A model generated the notes under the pieces. It was given only the letters and a program-made list of their open reading frames with translations. It was not told the origin of the DNA and ran no database searches. 64,000 nucleotides of DNA from Lysobacter firmicutimachus (lineage in GTDB: Bacteria; Pseudomonadota; Gammaproteobacteria; Xanthomonadales; Xanthomonadaceae), in the NCBI RefSeq assembly GCF_037027445.1, contig NZ_JBANDL010000002.1, forward strand, positions 2,790,001-2,854,000, in the 5' to 3' direction. Each line of letters begins with the position of its first letter. Positions within the stretch are counted from its first letter, which is position 1. The position numbers and the translations under genes were made by a program. Shown here piece after piece: positions 52,384-61,023 of this stretch.

Positions 52384-53369
52384 GCGGCGCCCTGCTCGCG
52401 GACATCGGCGGCACCAACGCCCGCTTCGCCCTGTCGACGACCGACGGCGCACGCCCGCAGTTGTGCGCGGACAGCGTGCAGATCTTCGCCGTCGCCGACT
52501 TTCCCTCGCTGGCCGATGCGGCGCGCCACTACCTCGACCGCACCGGCGCGACGCCGAGCCACGGCGTGTTCGCGGTCGCCGGCCGGGTCGACGGCGACGA
52601 GGCGCGGATCACCAACCACCCTTGGGTGATTTCCGCCGAGCGCACCCGCCAGGCCCTGGGCCTGAGCCGGATCGACCTGGTCAACGATTTCACCGCGCAG
52701 GCGATGGCGGTGTCGCTGCTGCAACCCACCGACGTGGTGCCGATCGGCGGCGCGCGCTGGAACGGCTGGGACGACGACCGCGACCGCACCTACGCCATCA
52801 TCGGCCCGGGCACCGGCCTCGGCGTCGGCGGCCTGCTGCGCCGCGACGGCCGCTACTACCCGCTGCAGACCGAAGGCGGCCATGTCAGCTTCGCTCCCGG
52901 CACGCCGGAAGAGATCGAAGTGCTGCAACGCCTGTCGGGCGAATTCGGCCGGGTCTCCAACGAACGCCTGATCAGCGGCAGCGGCCTGGTCAACCTGCAT
53001 CGCTCGCTGAGCCAGATCGCCGGCGAAGATCCCGGCCCGCTGCAGCCGGCCGACATCACCGCGATGGCGCGCGAAGGCGACGAACGCTGCCTGCGCGCGA
53101 TCGATCTGTTCTGCGCGGTGTTCGGCGCCGCCGCCGGCGACCTGGTGCTGACCCTGGGCGCCTGGGACGGCGTGTTCCTGCCCGGCGGCCTGGTGCCCAA
53201 GCTGATGCCGTGGCTGGCCCACTCCGGCTTCCGCCAACGCTTCGAACACAAGGGCCGGTTCTCGCCGACCATGGCGCGGATCCCGACCCTGGCGGTGACC
53301 CATCCGCAGCCGGGTCTGCTCGGCGCCGCAGCACTGGCGGCGCAACGCGCACCGGCGCCGGCGGTGTAA
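52380..53369 (+). CDS. glk: Glucokinase
   Basis: Glk (329 residues) phosphorylates glucose to glucose-6-phosphate with ATP. The phosphate-1 motif LADIGGTNARFAL (6-18), the phosphate-2 motif GPGTGLGVGG near 140, and the substrate motif EGGHVSFAP near 165 place it in the proteobacterial Glk group. It is not a ROK protein, because the ROK zinc motif is absent. Start and zwf stop overlap (ATGA), so translation is coupled. It supplies the substrate for Zwf. Confidence 0.95.
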   Translation: MSGALLADIGGTNARFALSTTDGARPQLCADSVQIFAVADFPSLADAARHYLDRTGATPSHGVFAVAGRVDGDEARITNHPWVISAERTRQALGLSRIDLVNDFTAQAMAVSLLQPTDVVPIGGARWNGWDDDRDRTYAIIGPGTGLGVGGLLRRDGRYYPLQTEGGHVSFAPGTPEEIEVLQRLSGEFGRVSNERLISGSGLVNLHRSLSQIAGEDPGPLQPADITAMAREGDERCLRAIDLFCAVFGAAAGDLVLTLGAWDGVFLPGGLVPKLMPWLAHSGFRQRFEHKGRFSPTMARIPTLAVTHPQPGLLGAAALAAQRAPAPAV

Positions 53370-53580
53370 CGGCGAGCGGCGAGGTCCCCAACGGCCGCGG
53401 CTGACCGCCCGGCCGCTCGTCTCCACGCCGGACCGTCCAGCCGCGGCGGCCGCGACTGCGACGACGGCGCGCTTCCGGTTCCGGCGGCGACGGTGCGGAC
53501 GTTCGTGCGGCCCGCCCGGACCGCTGGCCGGCGCCCTCGCGCAAACGCCGTTTTAAAGAACGCCGTGCGAAGATCCGCCC

Positions 53581-54327
53581 ATGCTCGAGGACACCCAGCC
53601 CGTCCCGCACGACCCGGCCCAGACCGTGGCCGCGCCGTATCGTTGGCACGAGCACCGCAGCGTCGATCACTGGACCTGGGCCTGCGCGGTGGCGATCGCC
53701 GCCGAGCTGCGGCGCGAGCTGCAACGGCGGCCGCGCGCACGGTTGCTGCTGTCCGGCGGCACCACGCCGGCGCCGGTCTACCGCGCCCTGGCGCGCGCGC
53801 CGCTGGATTGGGCGCGTGTCGACGTGGCCCTGGTGGACGAACGCTGGCTGCAACCCGGCGATCCGGACAGCAACGCCTGGCTGGTGCGCCAGCACCTGCT
53901 GCGCGACAACGCCGCCGCCGCGCGTTTCGAGTCACTGACCCGGCCCGGACAGCGCATCGAAGAAGCGGTCGCCGCCGCCAATGCGCACGCGCTGCAACCG
54001 GCCGGCGCGGTGGTGCTGGGGATGGGCGAGGACGGCCACACCGCCTCATTGTTTCCCGACATGCTCGGCCTCGAGCGCGCCCTGGCCTCGCGCCAGGCCT
54101 ATGTCGCGGTCGATGCCGAAGGCTGCCCCGGCGCCCGCGACTGGCGCCGCCGCATCAGCTTGACCCCGCGCGGCCTGGCCCAGGCGCAGGCGCGGTTCCT
54201 GCTGATCCAGGGCGCGAGCAAGCGAGACGCCTTCCTGAACGCACTGGCCAGCGGCGACGTGCAACGCTGGCCGGTGCTGATCAGCCTGCAAGGCCCGAAT
54301 CCGCTCGACGTGCATTGGTCGCCCTGA
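53581..54327 (+). CDS. pgl: 6-phosphogluconolactonase
   Basis: Pgl (248 residues, SOL/DevB type) hydrolyses 6-phosphogluconolactone formed by Zwf. The phosphate-binding LLLSGGTTPAPVYRAL (about 56-71), VDERWL near 94 and GMGEDGHTASLFPDM near 147 are the family motifs. It follows glk after a 211-base gap that contains no clear terminator, so it is probably in the same transcript. edd and eda are not in the window. REP copies follow it. Confidence 0.94.
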   Translation: MLEDTQPVPHDPAQTVAAPYRWHEHRSVDHWTWACAVAIAAELRRELQRRPRARLLLSGGTTPAPVYRALARAPLDWARVDVALVDERWLQPGDPDSNAWLVRQHLLRDNAAAARFESLTRPGQRIEEAVAAANAHALQPAGAVVLGMGEDGHTASLFPDMLGLERALASRQAYVAVDAEGCPGARDWRRRISLTPRGLAQAQARFLLIQGASKRDAFLNALASGDVQRWPVLISLQGPNPLDVHWSP

Positions 54328-54341
54328 GCGCCGCCGCCCTC

Positions 54342-54451
54342 CTGCAGGAGCGGCGTGAGCCGCGACAAGGAATGCGCAGAGCCCGATGCCGTCGCCAATG
54401 ATCGACACCGAACACCGCCGCAAGGGATAGGAGCGGCGCGAGCCACGACCG
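54342..54451. repeat. Two REP copies after pgl
   Basis: Copies beginning CTGCAGGAGCGGCGTGAGCC (54342) and ATAGGAGCGGCGCGAGCC (54427) lie in the same orientation, 85 bases apart, unlike the inverted pairs elsewhere. Confidence 0.7.
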
Positions 54452-54566
54452 CGCACCTGCAGGCAACAACGCGGCGGCCTGGTGGCCGCGCCACCGCGGC
54501 GCGCAACCGGAAATCGCGTGCGCCCCCTGAGACGCCCTCACCTATCGCCGGAACCGCGCGTACGCC

Positions 54567-57500
54567 TCAACGCACCTCGACCACCACCTCCGCCGGCGCA
54601 CGCTCCAGCTTCAATTCGTCGCCGTTCCACGTTGCGGCCTTTCCATTCACCCTGGTCGCTCCCGGCGCGTCGGCATACGGCCACTTCAACACCGCCCCGC
54701 CCGGCGGCAGGTCGAGCCCGGACGCCAGACTCAGCCGCAGTTGCTTGCCGTCGCGGCGCAGTCGATAGCCCAGTGCGCCGTAAGGCGTGCGCAGCCCCTC
54801 GACCGACACGCCCTCGCCCGCCAGCCAGGGCCGGGGCACGCCGGCGCCGATCACCAGCGCATGGTCGCGATCGCGCGTGTACGCGAACAGATCCAGCGCC
54901 GAGCGCACATAGTCCGACTCGACCCAGGCATGCGGCAGATCGCCGACGAAGAACGGCGTGCGCGGCGTGCGCGACACCACTTCCGCCCACTGGTTCCAGG
55001 CCCGCGGCTGCTGGTCCTTGAAGAAAAACGCCAGCGCTTCGTGCGCGCGCTCGCGCCAGCCCAGGCGGACGAAACTGCCGATGGTACGCAACTCGTACGG
55101 GGTGTAGTCCTTCCATTGCCGGCGCCCGTCGCGGCGTTCGACGAACTCCTTCCAGTAGCGCTCGAAGGTGTTGCGCAGCAAGCGCTCGGGCAACAGCCCT
55201 TGCTCGCCGCCCGGCGCCAGCGCGATGGTGGTGGAGGTCGCGTCGAAATCGCCGAGTTCGGCCGCGCCCGGCAGATAGTCGATCCGGTGCGCCTGCGCCG
55301 CGGTTTCCAGCGAACGGTACAGGTCGGCGCGGAACTCGTCGCGCGATGCGGCGAAGGCGCGCGCCTGCTCGTCCTTGCCCAGCCACCGGGCGATGTCGAC
55401 CGCGTCCTTGTAGCCGCGCAACGCCCAGAAATTGTCCCAGTACGAATGCATCGGCTTGGCCGAATAGCCTTCGTGGCTGATCGAGGCCGGCATCATCCCG
55501 TAGAAGGCCGGGCCGCGCGCGCGGTTGGCCTCGGTGCGCTCGCTCAGGCGCAACTCGTCCATGTAGCGCACCGCGCCGGCCACGTGCGGCCACATCGCCT
55601 CGAGCAGGGCGCGGTCGCGGGTGTAACGATAGACCTCGGCGACGGTGAAGATCAGCTCGCCGTGGCTGTCGTTCTCCGGCACCGGGTCGCTGCCGCGGTC
55701 GTCGACGCAGCACGGCACCTTGCCGTTGTCGAACTGGTACGGCGCATACCAGCGCAGGAATTCCTCGGCCACGTCCTCGCGCCCCATGCGCAGCAGGCCT
55801 TCGCCGATCATCGCACCGTCGCGCACCCAGGCGCGCGCGTAAGAGCGCGTGCCCGGCTGCAGGCGCGGGCCGACCCGGCTGATCAGCATGTGCGCCAGGC
55901 CGGTGCGCAAGGTGTCGACCACGTGCTGACCGGCTTTGGGAACGCGCAAGCGGACCTTGTCGAGCTTCTCGCGCCACAGCGCCGCCGTGCGTTGCTGCCA
56001 TTGCTCCGCCAGCGCCGGATCGCGTTGCGGCCAGAAGCCGTCGCCGCGCCTGGGCAGCTCCACCGCGACCTCGCGGGTTTCGCCGGGCGCCAGCCGCATC
56101 GGGTACAACAGCACCGCCGACGCCAGCCCGGTCGGATCGTCGACCCGGTCCTGGTCCGGCCACGGCGCCGGCGAGCGCAGGCGTTCGACCGCCTCGCCGC
56201 TGTGCAGGGCGGTGGCGAAACCCGCCGCGACCGGGCTCAGCGACTGCAGCGCCGGCCGGCCGTCCGCGCTCACCCGGCCCGCCGCCAGATCGAGCTGGAT
56301 CGTGCCGATCGCGCCGACGCCGCCAGTGGTGCTGAGGAACTGGGTCGGCGGATTGACCTGCAAGGGCCGCAGCGCCAAGGCCAGGGTCGCATCGCGCGCC
56401 TGTGCGCCGTCGTTGCGCAATCGGTAGCGGGCGACGATGCGTTGGTCCTCGCCGGGGGCGCCGGTTTCGGGCGCGAACGCGACGATGTCCAGGCGCAGGC
56501 CATCGGCCTGCCACGACACGCCGGGGATCGGCAGATAACCGTCCTGCAGGTTCTGGCCGATCTGGGCATCGGCCCAGGTCAGCAGCCGGCCGTGCGCCGA
56601 AACGCCCGCGCCGCGGTCGGTCAGCAGGAAGGGTTCGACGCTGAATCCGCCCTTGTTCGGCTCGATCGCGCCGTCCTCGCCGATCAGGCTCTGCACCGCG
56701 CCGCCATCGGTTCCGAACAGGGTCCAGTACGGCTGCTCGCCGATGAAGCCGCGCGGATAATCGCCGCGCGGCGCGCGTTGCGCCCATTGCCGGACGTAGT
56801 CGTTCGGCGTCGCCGCGAACGCCAATGGCTGCACGCTCATCTCCGCCAGGCCGAAACCCGGACCGCTGCCGCGCAGCGGCCGCAGGCGCAGATAGCGCGC
56901 CTCGCTCTCCGGCAGCGGCAGCAGATCGGTGCCGCCGTTGCCGGCGGTCACCGCATAGGCTTCGCGCCACCGCTTGCCGTCGTCGGACAGCTCGATCCGG
57001 TAATCCGAGGCGAACCCGTCGGCCGCCCATTGCAGCGCCAGGCCGCCGAATTCGCGCACCCAGCCCAAGTCTAGGGTCAGCGCCGGATGCGGCGCAGGCT
57101 GGAAGCCGGCACGCCAGGCGGTGGCCGGATCGCCGTCGGCCGCGAACGCCGCGCGGCTGCCCGCCGCGCTGGACGTCGCCGAGACCGCACCGGTCAACGG
57201 CGCGCCGTCGTCTTTGGGCAGGGCCTGGAAACGCAGTTCGTCGAAGCACACCGAGCCCTTGCCGCCGACGCTGTTGTAGACGGTGAATTCGAGCTTGGCG
57301 CTGCGGCGCAGGAGCGGATCGGCCGCCGGCCCCCAGGCGCGGCCGATGTGGCGTCGCTTGTAGGTCACCGGCGTCCACGACCTGGGATAGGCGTAGCGCG
57401 GCTTGTTGACCCACCACACGTTGTCGCCGCTGGCATCGACCAGTTTGAACTGGAGGTCGTTGTCCGGCGAATCGCCGCGCAGGCGGACATCGAAACGGTA

Positions 57501-57809
57501 GTTGTCCGGATACTCCAGCGGCAGCTCGCGCTGCAAACCGGCATAGCCGGACACGCCGTTGAAGTCGTAGTCCAGGCACAGGCCGCGCCCTTCGGCACCC
57601 TCGACCGGGCGCAGACTCGCGCTGACCTGGTTCGAGGCCACCACCGTCCACGGCGCCGCCGATTCGAAGCCGTCGAGCAGGCGCGAAGCGGCCTGCGCGA
57701 AAACCGGCAGCGGCGAGCACATCGCGATCAGCAGCGCCGCAGCGCCGATCCGCAGCGGCCGCACCGCGGCCGGGCGCGCGGCCGCCGCCGCGCTGCAGGG
57801 TTTCGCCAT
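54567..57809 (-). CDS. Secreted discoidin-domain, six-hairpin glycosidase-like protein
   Basis: This 1080-residue exported protein has a signal peptide to about residue 40 (LLIAMCSPLPVFAQA). A carbohydrate-binding beta-sandwich like CBM11 or galactose-binding folds follows (about 45-190), then an F5/8 type C discoidin domain (about 205-330), and a catalytic-type (alpha/alpha)6 six-hairpin domain (about 540-960). The six-hairpin part includes SYARAWVRDGAMIGEGLLRMG and VPENDSHGELIFTVAEVYRYT. Such barrels occur in glucoamylases, GH65 and GH15-like enzymes. AGGTG precedes ATG 57809. It is the last gene of the ABC/glucoamylase operon, 71 bases after a permease. It probably degrades or debranches a polysaccharide; the exact GH family is not assigned. 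Confidence 0.85.
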   Translation of the reverse strand: MAKPCSAAAAARPAAVRPLRIGAAALLIAMCSPLPVFAQAASRLLDGFESAAPWTVVASNQVSASLRPVEGAEGRGLCLDYDFNGVSGYAGLQRELPLEYPDNYRFDVRLRGDSPDNDLQFKLVDASGDNVWWVNKPRYAYPRSWTPVTYKRRHIGRAWGPAADPLLRRSAKLEFTVYNSVGGKGSVCFDELRFQALPKDDGAPLTGAVSATSSAAGSRAAFAADGDPATAWRAGFQPAPHPALTLDLGWVREFGGLALQWAADGFASDYRIELSDDGKRWREAYAVTAGNGGTDLLPLPESEARYLRLRPLRGSGPGFGLAEMSVQPLAFAATPNDYVRQWAQRAPRGDYPRGFIGEQPYWTLFGTDGGAVQSLIGEDGAIEPNKGGFSVEPFLLTDRGAGVSAHGRLLTWADAQIGQNLQDGYLPIPGVSWQADGLRLDIVAFAPETGAPGEDQRIVARYRLRNDGAQARDATLALALRPLQVNPPTQFLSTTGGVGAIGTIQLDLAAGRVSADGRPALQSLSPVAAGFATALHSGEAVERLRSPAPWPDQDRVDDPTGLASAVLLYPMRLAPGETREVAVELPRRGDGFWPQRDPALAEQWQQRTAALWREKLDKVRLRVPKAGQHVVDTLRTGLAHMLISRVGPRLQPGTRSYARAWVRDGAMIGEGLLRMGREDVAEEFLRWYAPYQFDNGKVPCCVDDRGSDPVPENDSHGELIFTVAEVYRYTRDRALLEAMWPHVAGAVRYMDELRLSERTEANRARGPAFYGMMPASISHEGYSAKPMHSYWDNFWALRGYKDAVDIARWLGKDEQARAFAASRDEFRADLYRSLETAAQAHRIDYLPGAAELGDFDATSTTIALAPGGEQGLLPERLLRNTFERYWKEFVERRDGRRQWKDYTPYELRTIGSFVRLGWRERAHEALAFFFKDQQPRAWNQWAEVVSRTPRTPFFVGDLPHAWVESDYVRSALDLFAYTRDRDHALVIGAGVPRPWLAGEGVSVEGLRTPYGALGYRLRRDGKQLRLSLASGLDLPPGGAVLKWPYADAPGATRVNGKAATWNGDELKLERAPAEVVVEVR

Positions 57810-57880
57810 CGTTCGCACCTCTGGGCCGCGGCCCGCGCGGCATGTTTCGCGCACGCGGCGCGGTCGCGGCAGCGTCGGCC

Positions 57881-58717
57881 TCAGCCCTTGACGCTGCCCA
57901 CCAACAGGCCCTGCAGGTAGTAACGCTGCAGCGCCAGGAACAGCAACAGCACCGGCACCACGGTCACCACCGAACCGGCCATCATCATTTCGTTGTCCTG
58001 CACGTGCTCGCGCGACAGCGAAGCCAGCGCTACCGGCAGGGTTTGCAGGCTGTCGTCGCTGAGCACGATCAGCGGCCACATGAAATCGTTCCAGGCGCCG
58101 AGAAAGCTGAAGATCGCCAGGGTCACCAGGATCGGCCGCAGCACCGGCAACACGATCTGGAAGAAGATCCGCCATTCGCCGGCGCCGTCGATGCGCGGCG
58201 CCTCCAGCAGTTCGTCGGGAATCGAACGCGCGTACTGGCGCACCAGGAAGATGCCGAAGATCCCGGCCATGCCCGGCACCACCGCGCCGGCATAGCTGTT
58301 GATCAGGCCCATTTGCTTGAGCATCAGGAACAGCGGCATCATCGACACCTGGGCCGGGATCACCAGCGCCGCCAGCAGCAGCCGGAACACCCGTTCGCGC
58401 CCGGCGAAGGCGAGTTTGGCGAAGGCGTAACCGGCCAGCGTGTTCAGCAGCACCGCGATCGCCGTGACCAGGGTCGAGATCAGGAAGCTGTTGAGCAGGT
58501 AGCGGCCCATGCCCATGCGCGAGAACAGCTCGGCGTAGTTGTGCAGGGTCGGGCTCGCCGGCAGCAGCGGCGGCGGAAACGCGCTGGCCTCGCCCGGCTG
58601 CATCAGCGACACCGCCAGCATCCACAGCAGCGGCGCCACGCTCAGCGCCGCCAGCGCGATCAACAGGCCGTTGACGATGGCCCGGGCCAGCCAGGCCGGC
58701 ATGCCCGCATCGTTCAT
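57881..58717 (-). CDS. ABC sugar permease (MalG-like)
   Basis: This 278-residue inner-membrane permease of a CUT1 sugar ABC importer has six predicted helices. The cytoplasmic EAA loop reads EAPRIDGAGEWRIFFQIVLPVL (about 188-209), where it contacts the ATPase. Length and the short N-terminus before helix 1 fit MalG. The ATG overlaps the stop of the MalF-like gene upstream by four bases, so the permease pair is translationally coupled. The operon includes a binding protein but no ATPase; the UgpC-type protein at 49373 is the likely partner. Confidence 0.93.
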   Translation of the reverse strand: MNDAGMPAWLARAIVNGLLIALAALSVAPLLWMLAVSLMQPGEASAFPPPLLPASPTLHNYAELFSRMGMGRYLLNSFLISTLVTAIAVLLNTLAGYAFAKLAFAGRERVFRLLLAALVIPAQVSMMPLFLMLKQMGLINSYAGAVVPGMAGIFGIFLVRQYARSIPDELLEAPRIDGAGEWRIFFQIVLPVLRPILVTLAIFSFLGAWNDFMWPLIVLSDDSLQTLPVALASLSREHVQDNEMMMAGSVVTVVPVLLLFLALQRYYLQGLLVGSVKG

Positions 58718-59592
58718 TCGACCCCCTTGCGGCGCGCGATCCACATCAACGCGCTGGTGGTCGCGGTCATCAGCACGAACAGCAGGAAGGCCACCGCCGA
58801 AGCGTTGCCCAGGTTCCACCACTTGAAGCCTTCTTCGTACATCAGGTACAGCACGCTGACCGTGCTCTGCAGCGGGCCGCCCTGGGTGATCACGTAGGGC
58901 TCGGCGAACAGCTGGAAATAGCCGGCCAGGGTCAGGATGCTCACCATCAGCAGCACCGGGCCGAGGATCGGCAGGGTGATGTGGCGGAACTGCCGCGCCG
59001 GGCTGGCGCCGTCGATGCGCGCGGCCTCGTACAAGTCCTCGGGAATCGCCTGCAGGCCGGCCAGGAAGATGATCATGTTGTAGCCGAAGTTCTTCCACAC
59101 CGCGAACAGGATGATCGCCGGCATCGCCCAGTCCGGATCGCCCAGCCAATCGACCGGGTCGATGCCGAGCTGGGCCAGGCCCCAGTTGATCAGGCCGTAG
59201 CGGGTATGCAGCAGATAGCGCCAGATCACCGCCACCGCGACCACCGTGGTCACCACCGGAGCGAAGAACGCGGTGCGGAACAAGGGCTTGAACCAGGCCA
59301 GGCGCGAATGCAGCAGCAAGGCCGCGCCCAGCGACACGGCGATCGACAGCGGCACGCCGACCGCGACGAAGTACAAGGTGTTGCCCAGCGCGCTCCAGAA
59401 CAACGGATTGCGCAGCAGGTTGAGATAGTTGTCGAACGCGACGAAGCGCAGGTTCTCGATATGCGCCAGGGAATAGATGTCGAAATCGGTCAGGCTCAGC
59501 GCCAGCGCCGCCAGCACCGGCACGGCGAAGAACACGCCGATCACGCTCAAGGCGGGCGCGGCGAACACCCAACCGGCGGTGGACGGCTTCAT
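58714..59592 (-). CDS. ABC sugar permease (MalF-like)
   Basis: This 292-residue inner-membrane permease has six helices and the EAA motif YEAARIDGASPARQFRHITLP (about 199-219). The opening AAPALSVIGVFFAVPVLAALALS is typical of MalF/UgpA-type subunits. Its start overlaps the stop of the substrate-binding protein by four bases and its stop overlaps the next permease. The three transport genes are therefore a single coupled unit. Confidence 0.93.
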   Translation of the reverse strand: MKPSTAGWVFAAPALSVIGVFFAVPVLAALALSLTDFDIYSLAHIENLRFVAFDNYLNLLRNPLFWSALGNTLYFVAVGVPLSIAVSLGAALLLHSRLAWFKPLFRTAFFAPVVTTVVAVAVIWRYLLHTRYGLINWGLAQLGIDPVDWLGDPDWAMPAIILFAVWKNFGYNMIIFLAGLQAIPEDLYEAARIDGASPARQFRHITLPILGPVLLMVSILTLAGYFQLFAEPYVITQGGPLQSTVSVLYLMYEEGFKWWNLGNASAVAFLLFVLMTATTSALMWIARRKGVE

Positions 59593-60872
59593 CCGCCCTC
59601 CCCGGCCGCTTCGCCGATCGTGTGATGGTCGAGCATCCAGCGCCGCTTCTCCAGGATCCGGTCGGCGCGGCGGTCGAGCTCGGCCGCGGCCTGGTCGACG
59701 CTGAGGCGGCCGTTGGCCAATTGCTCGCCGACCAGTTTGATTTCCATCGCGATGCGCTCCCACTCCGGCACTTTCGGCGTCGGCCGCGCGCGCTCGAGCT
59801 GGTCGCGGAACGCGCGCGCGTACGGGTCGGCGAGCAGCGCCGGCGCGTTCCAGGAGGCCCGCCGCGGCGGCAGATTGCCGCTCAGGCCGTGAAAGCGCAC
59901 CTGCACCCCGGGTTCGGACAGATAAGCGATCAGTTTCCAGGCCGCGTCCGCGCGCTGGGAGCCGCGAAACAGCACGAAGCTGGCACCGCCGGCCACCGAC
60001 GCGCCGGGGCCGTGCTCGCCCGGCAGCGGCATGGTCATCCAGCGGTCCTGCAGTTCCGCCGGCAGGCGCTTCCTGAACTCGGCGATGTTCCAGGGGCCGT
60101 TGACGTAGAAGCTGAAATAGCCGCGGCCGAATTCGTTCCAGACATTGGCGATCTGGGTGTTGCTGGCCAGCGGCGCCCACTTGCGGTCGAAGGCCTCGCG
60201 GTAGAACGCCAGCGCGCGCTTGAAACCGGGACTGCGGAAGTTGCCGTAGCGGCCGTTGTCGCGCAGCAGCGGGTCCGGCGACTGGATGCCCAAGTTGAGC
60301 AAGGGCTCGGGCTCGTTGAGCGGAAACAGCACCGCGTAGCGATCCGGCCCGACCTCGCGCTTGATCGCCGCCATCGCCTGCTGCCATTCGGCCCAGGTGG
60401 CCGGCGGCCGCTCGACCCCGGCCTGAGCGAGCAGATCCTTGCGGTAATACGGCAAACGGGTTTCGACGTACCACGGCACCGCATAGGTGCGGCCGTCGAT
60501 CACGCCGGTGTCCCAGGCGCCGGCGAAATAGTCGTCGCCGCGCAAGGTTGCGGTATCGGCCAGGCGGCGATCCAGCGGCTCCAGCGCATCGAGCAAGGCG
60601 AATTCGGAGATCCAGGTGTTGCCGATCGCACCCACGTCCGGCAGCGAATCGCCGGCGAACGCGGTCAGCAGCTTCTCGTGCGCGGCAGTGATCGGCAGCT
60701 GCTGCACTTCGACCCGCAGCTGCGGATTGCGCCGTTCGAACTCGGGAATCAGGCGCTGCACGACTTCGCCTTCGAAGCCCATCGCCCAGAACTTCACCAC
60801 CGTGCGCCCGTCCTCGCGCGCCGAGCAACTCCCCAGCAATATCGCCAGAACTGCCGCCGCAACCGCGCGCAA
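59589..60872 (-). CDS. ABC sugar substrate-binding lipoprotein
   Basis: The extracytoplasmic receptor of the CUT1 importer is about 427 residues from the TTG at 60872. The lipobox LLGSC follows a short hydrophobic signal (LRAVAAAVLAIL). The type 1 solute-binding fold shows VVKFWAMGFEGEVVQRLIPEFERRNP near the N-terminus and AWKLIAYLSEPGVQVRFHGLSGNLPPR later. An in-frame ATG at 61043 exists, but it would put 57 extra residues before the signal and overlap the preceding gene, so the TTG is preferred with some doubt. A 16-bp palindrome at 60948 lies upstream of the TTG. The ligand is an oligosaccharide by context. Confidence 0.88.
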   Translation of the reverse strand: MRAVAAAVLAILLGSCSAREDGRTVVKFWAMGFEGEVVQRLIPEFERRNPQLRVEVQQLPITAAHEKLLTAFAGDSLPDVGAIGNTWISEFALLDALEPLDRRLADTATLRGDDYFAGAWDTGVIDGRTYAVPWYVETRLPYYRKDLLAQAGVERPPATWAEWQQAMAAIKREVGPDRYAVLFPLNEPEPLLNLGIQSPDPLLRDNGRYGNFRSPGFKRALAFYREAFDRKWAPLASNTQIANVWNEFGRGYFSFYVNGPWNIAEFRKRLPAELQDRWMTMPLPGEHGPGASVAGGASFVLFRGSQRADAAWKLIAYLSEPGVQVRFHGLSGNLPPRRASWNAPALLADPYARAFRDQLERARPTPKVPEWERIAMEIKLVGEQLANGRLSVDQAAAELDRRADRILEKRRWMLDHHTIGEAAGEGG

Positions 60873-60947
60873 TCGTCCCGTCGCCGACGCCGCCCGCCCA
60901 TCGCCTGCTCGCCGTTGGAACAGCCGGGCCAGAGGAGCGCGTATTTT

Positions 60948-60963
60948 GCGTGACGCGTCACGC
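60948..60963 (-). promoter_or_regulatory. Perfect 16-bp palindrome before the binding-protein gene
   Basis: GCGTGACGCGTCACGC is fully symmetrical. On the minus strand it is followed by AAAATAC, a possible -10, and lies about 75 bases before the TTG start. It may be an internal operator/promoter for the transport genes within the operon. Confidence 0.5.
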
Positions 60964-61023
60964 CGTCCGACGAGCGACGGACCGCCCCCCCACCCGACGC
61001 TTGGCGCGCCCGCGCTCACGTCT

